From NCBI RefSeq assembly GCF_002210105.1, contig NZ_AQQU01000001.1:346501-410500 (forward strand): a DNA stretch of 64,000 nt, read 5' to 3'. The position numbers and the translations under genes were made by a program. The stretch comes from Oceanicola sp. 22II-s10i (GTDB lineage Bacteria; Pseudomonadota; Alphaproteobacteria; Rhodobacterales; Rhodobacteraceae). Of the stretch, positions 61,072 to 64,000 are shown one piece after another; positions within the stretch are counted from its first letter, which is position 1, and the number at the start of each line of letters is the position of its first letter. The notes below the pieces were generated by a model. It was given only the letters and a program-made list of their open reading frames with translations, made no database searches and was not told the DNA's origin.

Positions 61072-61719
61072 TCAGGGTTGATTGCGGAAGATCTCGGTGC
61101 CCAGCCGGTCCACCGGATAGCAGAGCACGGCAAGGAACAGCAGGGTGAAGCACAGGGCGGATACGATCGACATGCCCGCGAAAAAGGGCATGGCATAGAG
61201 CGTATCGGGGTCGAAGACATGCGCCCCGATCACCCCCGCGGCGGTCGAGACGCCGCCGGTCGAGACATAGAGCGGCAGTTCGGGATCGGGATTGTCCGGG
61301 GCGATCAGTGCGATCACGCAGTAGCAGGCGATCAGCAGCCCGACCGCCGAGGCCAGGGACATCTGCTCTGACCCCATCCGTTCCGCCATCACCAGCTGGT
61401 CCAGACCGGGGACCGAGGCAAAGAACCACAGCCCGAGATTCACGAGGACGATCCCGACGACGCTGAACACCAGCACGTAGGCCGACAGCGCCCGCCAGCC
61501 ACGGTCGCAGGTCCAGCCGAAGATCAGGGCGACTGCCAGGAAGATGAAGCTGACAGCGGTGCTCGGCACCATCGCCGCATAGCCGGGGGAAATCCGGGTG
61601 GCCATGTCATACCCCCCGACCCAGCCGAGCATGAGTGTCACGGCACCCAGTACGACCACGGCGCCTGCGAACAGCACGGCAATCAGATCTGAACCGCCGG
61701 AGGGCGGCAGGTCGTCCAT
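61072..61719 (-). CDS. Integral membrane protein of unknown function
   Basis: This 215-residue protein has about six membrane spans (LIAVLFAGAVVVLGAVTLML, YAAMVPSTAVSFIFLAVALI, LSAYVLVFSVVGIVLVNLGL, SLASAVGLLIACYCVIALIA and two more). The second span has an M-x-P-x-T-A pattern that I associate with membrane sensor modules fused to kinases, but no cytoplasmic output domain is attached. ATG 61719 is preferred over an upstream start. It occupies the place where modA would be expected. Function is unknown. Confidence 0.7.
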   Translation of the reverse strand: MDDLPPSGGSDLIAVLFAGAVVVLGAVTLMLGWVGGYDMATRISPGYAAMVPSTAVSFIFLAVALIFGWTCDRGWRALSAYVLVFSVVGIVLVNLGLWFFASVPGLDQLVMAERMGSEQMSLASAVGLLIACYCVIALIAPDNPDPELPLYVSTGGVSTAAGVIGAHVFDPDTLYAMPFFAGMSIVSALCFTLLFLAVLCYPVDRLGTEIFRNQP

Positions 61720-61872
61720 TACGATATCCCCGTATGTGAGTGGCGCCGCTCCCCTGCGGCACAGGGGAAGTGTTAACGACTCGGCACCCCCCTGTCTTGC
61801 ATTAATACAGGTCAGGGGCAAATCGTGATCGAAGCATGTATCTTTTAGCGGCCCTACCGGCTTTGAGTCGCC

Positions 61873-62304
61873 CTAGCGGGCCGCGCCGTCGGACAGCGGC
61901 ACCGGGAACACGACGTCATAGGCCCAGTTGAAGGCCAGCGCGTAGACGAAATAGAACCCTGCAAGTGCCAGATCGACGACCAGCGCCCGCCACAGCGGCA
62001 TATCCAGATACCACGCGATGAACGGCACCAGCAGGAGCAGCAGCCCCGCTTCGAACAGCGCCGCGTGCAACATCCGTATGGGGAAGCTCTTGCGCAGAGT
62101 GCCCAGCCTGCGCAGCATCGCCCGGTCGAAACCGAGGTTGAACCAGTAGTTCCACGCCATTGCCAGGAAGGTGCTGACCACCGCCACGACACCGAAAGCG
62201 CCCGCATGAACGTCGAACACCAGCGTCCCCAGCGGGACCACGGTCAGCAGTGCGATCACCTCGAAGGAAATGGCGTGGCGGATTCGGTCGCGTGCGGTTC
62301 TCAT
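61873..62304 (-). CDS. PACE-family multidrug efflux transporter
   Basis: This 143-residue protein has four membrane spans in two halves and the PACE (BTP) signatures RIRHAISFEVIALLTVVPLG, AWNYWFNLGFD, ALFEAGLLLLLVPFIAWYL and FVYALAFNWAYDVVFP. PACE proteins export biocides such as chlorhexidine or natural polyamines in exchange for protons. The gene is isolated and has no regulator next to it. ATG 62304 gives the family N-terminus (MRTARDRIRH). Confidence 0.88.
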   Translation of the reverse strand: MRTARDRIRHAISFEVIALLTVVPLGTLVFDVHAGAFGVVAVVSTFLAMAWNYWFNLGFDRAMLRRLGTLRKSFPIRMLHAALFEAGLLLLLVPFIAWYLDMPLWRALVVDLALAGFYFVYALAFNWAYDVVFPVPLSDGAAR

Positions 62305-62402
62305 GTCATCACCTTGGTCCGGGCCAATGAGGCCCGCGCCTTTGCTCGGCCATCGCCCTAGCACCGGGCATCTCGCGCGGAAAGCCGGACCCGAAAAGGA
62401 AA

Positions 62403-62433
62403 GCGCCCCGGAACCGGATGGTTGCCGGGGCGC
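62403..62433 (-). terminator. Terminator of the aldehyde dehydrogenase gene
   Basis: A 9-bp stem GCGCCCCGG pairs with CCGGGGCGC around a 13-nt loop. On the minus strand TTTCCTTTT follows, so this is a convincing intrinsic terminator 25 bp past the aldehyde dehydrogenase stop. Confidence 0.8.
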
Positions 62434-62458
62434 CACCATGTCAGTCCTCAGACGGTGA

Positions 62459-63895
62459 TCAGACCGTCCAGCCCGAGATTGCCTTCACTTCCATGAAGTC
62501 CTCGAGACCCCAGACACCGGCCTCGCGCCCGTTGCCGGACTGCTTCATGCCGCCGAAGGGCGCGCCCGGACCGCGCGGCTTGCCGTTCATCTCGACCATG
62601 CCGGACCGCAGTTTCAGCGACATGCGGTTCGCACGGTCGCCGTCCTGGGTCTGGACGTAGTTGGTCAGGCCGTAGGGCGTGTCGTTGGCGATCTCGACCG
62701 CGTCTTCCTCGGTGTCGAAGGGGATGATCGTCAGCACGGGGCCAAAGATCTCTTCCCGCGCGATGGTCATCTGGTTGTTCACATCGGCGAACACCGTCGG
62801 CTTGACGAAGAAGCCCCGGTTCAGCCCCTCGGGCCGCCCGGTGCCACCCGCGACCAGCTTGGCACCCTCGTCGATGCCCTTCTGGATCAGCGCCTGGATC
62901 TTGTCGAACTGCGTCTTGTTCACGACAGGGCCGATATGCTTGCCCTCTTCGTGGGCCGACGCGACCTTCACCGACTTGGCGACCTCGGCGGCGGTTTCCA
63001 CGGCCTTGTCGTAGATCCCCTTCTGCACCAGCATCCGCGAGGGCGCGTTACAGGACTGGCCCGAGTTGTTCATCATGTGCATGACGCCGCGCTTGATCGC
63101 CGCGTCATCCGCATCCTCGAACACCACGTTCGCGCCCTTGCCGCCCAGTTCCAGGTGCACGCGCTTGAGCGAGTCGGCGGCGGCCTTGGAGATCTGGATG
63201 CCCGCGCGGGTCGACCCGGTGAACGACACCATGTCCACGTCCTTGTGCGTGGTCAGGGCCGAACCGACACCGGCGCCGTCGCCGTTCACGAGGTTGAACA
63301 CGCCCTTGGGGAACCCTGCGGCATCCATGCACTCGGCAAAGACCATCGCGTCCAGCGGGCTTTCCTCGGAGGGCTTAAGGATCATCGTGCAGCCCGCGAT
63401 GGCGGCGGCGATGACCTTGAGCGAAATCTGGTTCAACGGCCAGTTCCACGGGGTGATCAGCGCGCAGACGCCAACCGCCTCATAGACGATCCGGGTGTCC
63501 GAGAACTTCTCGCTGAGCGGGCGGTTGAAGTCGAACTCCTTGGCCGCCTTGAGGAAGTTCTTGGTGTGACCCAGACCTGCGCCGACCTGTGCGGTCCGGG
63601 CGAGGTCGATGGGCGCACCCATCTCGGTCGACACGGCCTGCGCGATGTCCTCGGCGCGGGACTGGTAGATTTCGAGGAACTTCTCGACGATGGCGATACG
63701 CTCTTCGGGCGGGGTGGCCATCCAGCCCGGAAACGCCGCCTTGGCGGCGGCGACGGCAGCGTCCACATCGGCCTGACCGCCCAGCGAGATCACAGCGCAG
63801 GCTTCCTCGGTCGAGGGGTCGATCACCTCGTGGTCGCGGCCATCCTTCGGATCCACCCATTCGCCGTTGATATAGAACTGACGTTTCTCGATCAT
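62459..63895 (-). CDS. NAD(P)-dependent aldehyde dehydrogenase
   Basis: This 478-residue ALDH-superfamily protein starts MIEKRQFYINGEWVDPKDGR. Its cofactor segment is LITPWNWPLNQISLKVIAAA. The catalytic Glu lies in LELGGKGANVV and the nucleophilic Cys in SGQSCNAPSRMLV. GAPFGGMKQSGNGREAG and VKAISGW close the protein. It is monocistronic with its own terminator. The substrate is unclear; several paralogues with differing preference occur in this order. It is a different branch from the aldehyde dehydrogenase at 38798. Confidence 0.92.
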   Translation of the reverse strand: MIEKRQFYINGEWVDPKDGRDHEVIDPSTEEACAVISLGGQADVDAAVAAAKAAFPGWMATPPEERIAIVEKFLEIYQSRAEDIAQAVSTEMGAPIDLARTAQVGAGLGHTKNFLKAAKEFDFNRPLSEKFSDTRIVYEAVGVCALITPWNWPLNQISLKVIAAAIAGCTMILKPSEESPLDAMVFAECMDAAGFPKGVFNLVNGDGAGVGSALTTHKDVDMVSFTGSTRAGIQISKAAADSLKRVHLELGGKGANVVFEDADDAAIKRGVMHMMNNSGQSCNAPSRMLVQKGIYDKAVETAAEVAKSVKVASAHEEGKHIGPVVNKTQFDKIQALIQKGIDEGAKLVAGGTGRPEGLNRGFFVKPTVFADVNNQMTIAREEIFGPVLTIIPFDTEEDAVEIANDTPYGLTNYVQTQDGDRANRMSLKLRSGMVEMNGKPRGPGAPFGGMKQSGNGREAGVWGLEDFMEVKAISGWTV

Positions 63896-64000
63896 TCTTG
63901 GTCTCCCTTTCGATCGCGGCCTTCCGCAATATCGGCGGCGGTTCCGCGTGCTGGCGGCACTCTGTCACTGGGAACACCCCTCCGCAAGCGGGGGATTGGG

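Noticed and set aside
59228-61429. 733-codon frame that would fuse another domain to ModC
   Set aside because: The upstream half is an alternative reading of modB and of the membrane-protein gene; ModC starts at 60307 with the family N-terminus.
1-64000. CRISPR arrays, rRNA genes, riboswitches and intact insertion sequences
   Set aside because: No regularly spaced repeats, rRNA segments or transposase genes were seen; no cobalamin riboswitch could be recognised before cobQ, where the gap is short and holds only a terminator.

Overview
The window looks like chromosome from an alphaproteobacterium of the order Rhodobacterales (Roseobacter/Rhodobacter type). The DNA is clearly GC-rich with GC-ending codons. 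Several proteins have forms I associate with this order, such as the small protein at 1124, the HemP at 11797 and the repeat-flanked gene ends near 54.3 and 58.3 kb. Three TRAP-type permease or binding-protein sets, a polyamine ABC transporter and many catabolic operons suggest a heterotrophic organism with a broad substrate range. No assignment was checked against a database.

Region 1 (1-6.4 kb) is core genome: a YgfZ-like tail, efp, a small conserved protein and cobQ. Facing them is the trio pcm-tolC-popZ-like, whose order matches the Caulobacter PopZ neighbourhood as I remember it. Region 2 (6.4-10 kb) is accessory: two small secreted proteins, a LuxR-type regulator, a decayed tyrosine integrase with three in-frame stops, and a tRNA-Cys. 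Region 3 (10-12 kb) is an iron/heme operon: hemP, a Cys-rich protein and an imelysin. Region 4 (12-21.8 kb) has a NIPSNAP-like gene behind a 13-codon coupled leader ORF, then a long catabolic block on the minus strand: SMP-30, Zn-ADH, a ThDP enzyme, an ArgE-like deacetylase, a DoeA-like M24 hydrolase, a CaiB-like protein and a second ADH. Region 5 (22-27.4 kb) holds potABCD and an acetylpolyamine amidohydrolase with all active-site residues, which together form a polyamine uptake and deacetylation module.

Region 6 (27.4-38.6 kb) holds a TAXI-TRAP system, a PiT phosphate transporter, a NUDIX enzyme, a single-domain response regulator, a second ThDP enzyme, a Tag-type DNA glycosylase, a DUF808 membrane protein and an M20 peptidase. 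Region 7 (38.8-48.7 kb) is the most coherent catabolic unit. A divergent LysR regulator faces a tightly overlapping hydratase, citramalyl-CoA-lyase-like and CoA-transferase trio, followed by an SDR, a DctPQM TRAP transporter and an aldehyde dehydrogenase. The set matches the itaconate degradation and uptake system of Pseudomonas, with added oxidoreductases.

Region 8 (48.7-51 kb) holds two unknown secreted proteins, a start-less ORF remnant and a tRNA-Ser, and looks like a small accessory patch. Region 9 (51-58.2 kb) is a core operon: SPOR lipoprotein, dacC-like, tmk, holB, tatD, an MBL hydrolase and an AEC transporter. It carries copies of a composite GC-rich palindromic repeat, one of which forms the 3' end of tmk. 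Region 10 (58.4-64 kb) holds a tyrosine phosphatase, modBC without modA, two membrane proteins (one PACE-type) and an aldehyde dehydrogenase. I see no CRISPR array, rRNA, intact insertion sequence or replication origin.
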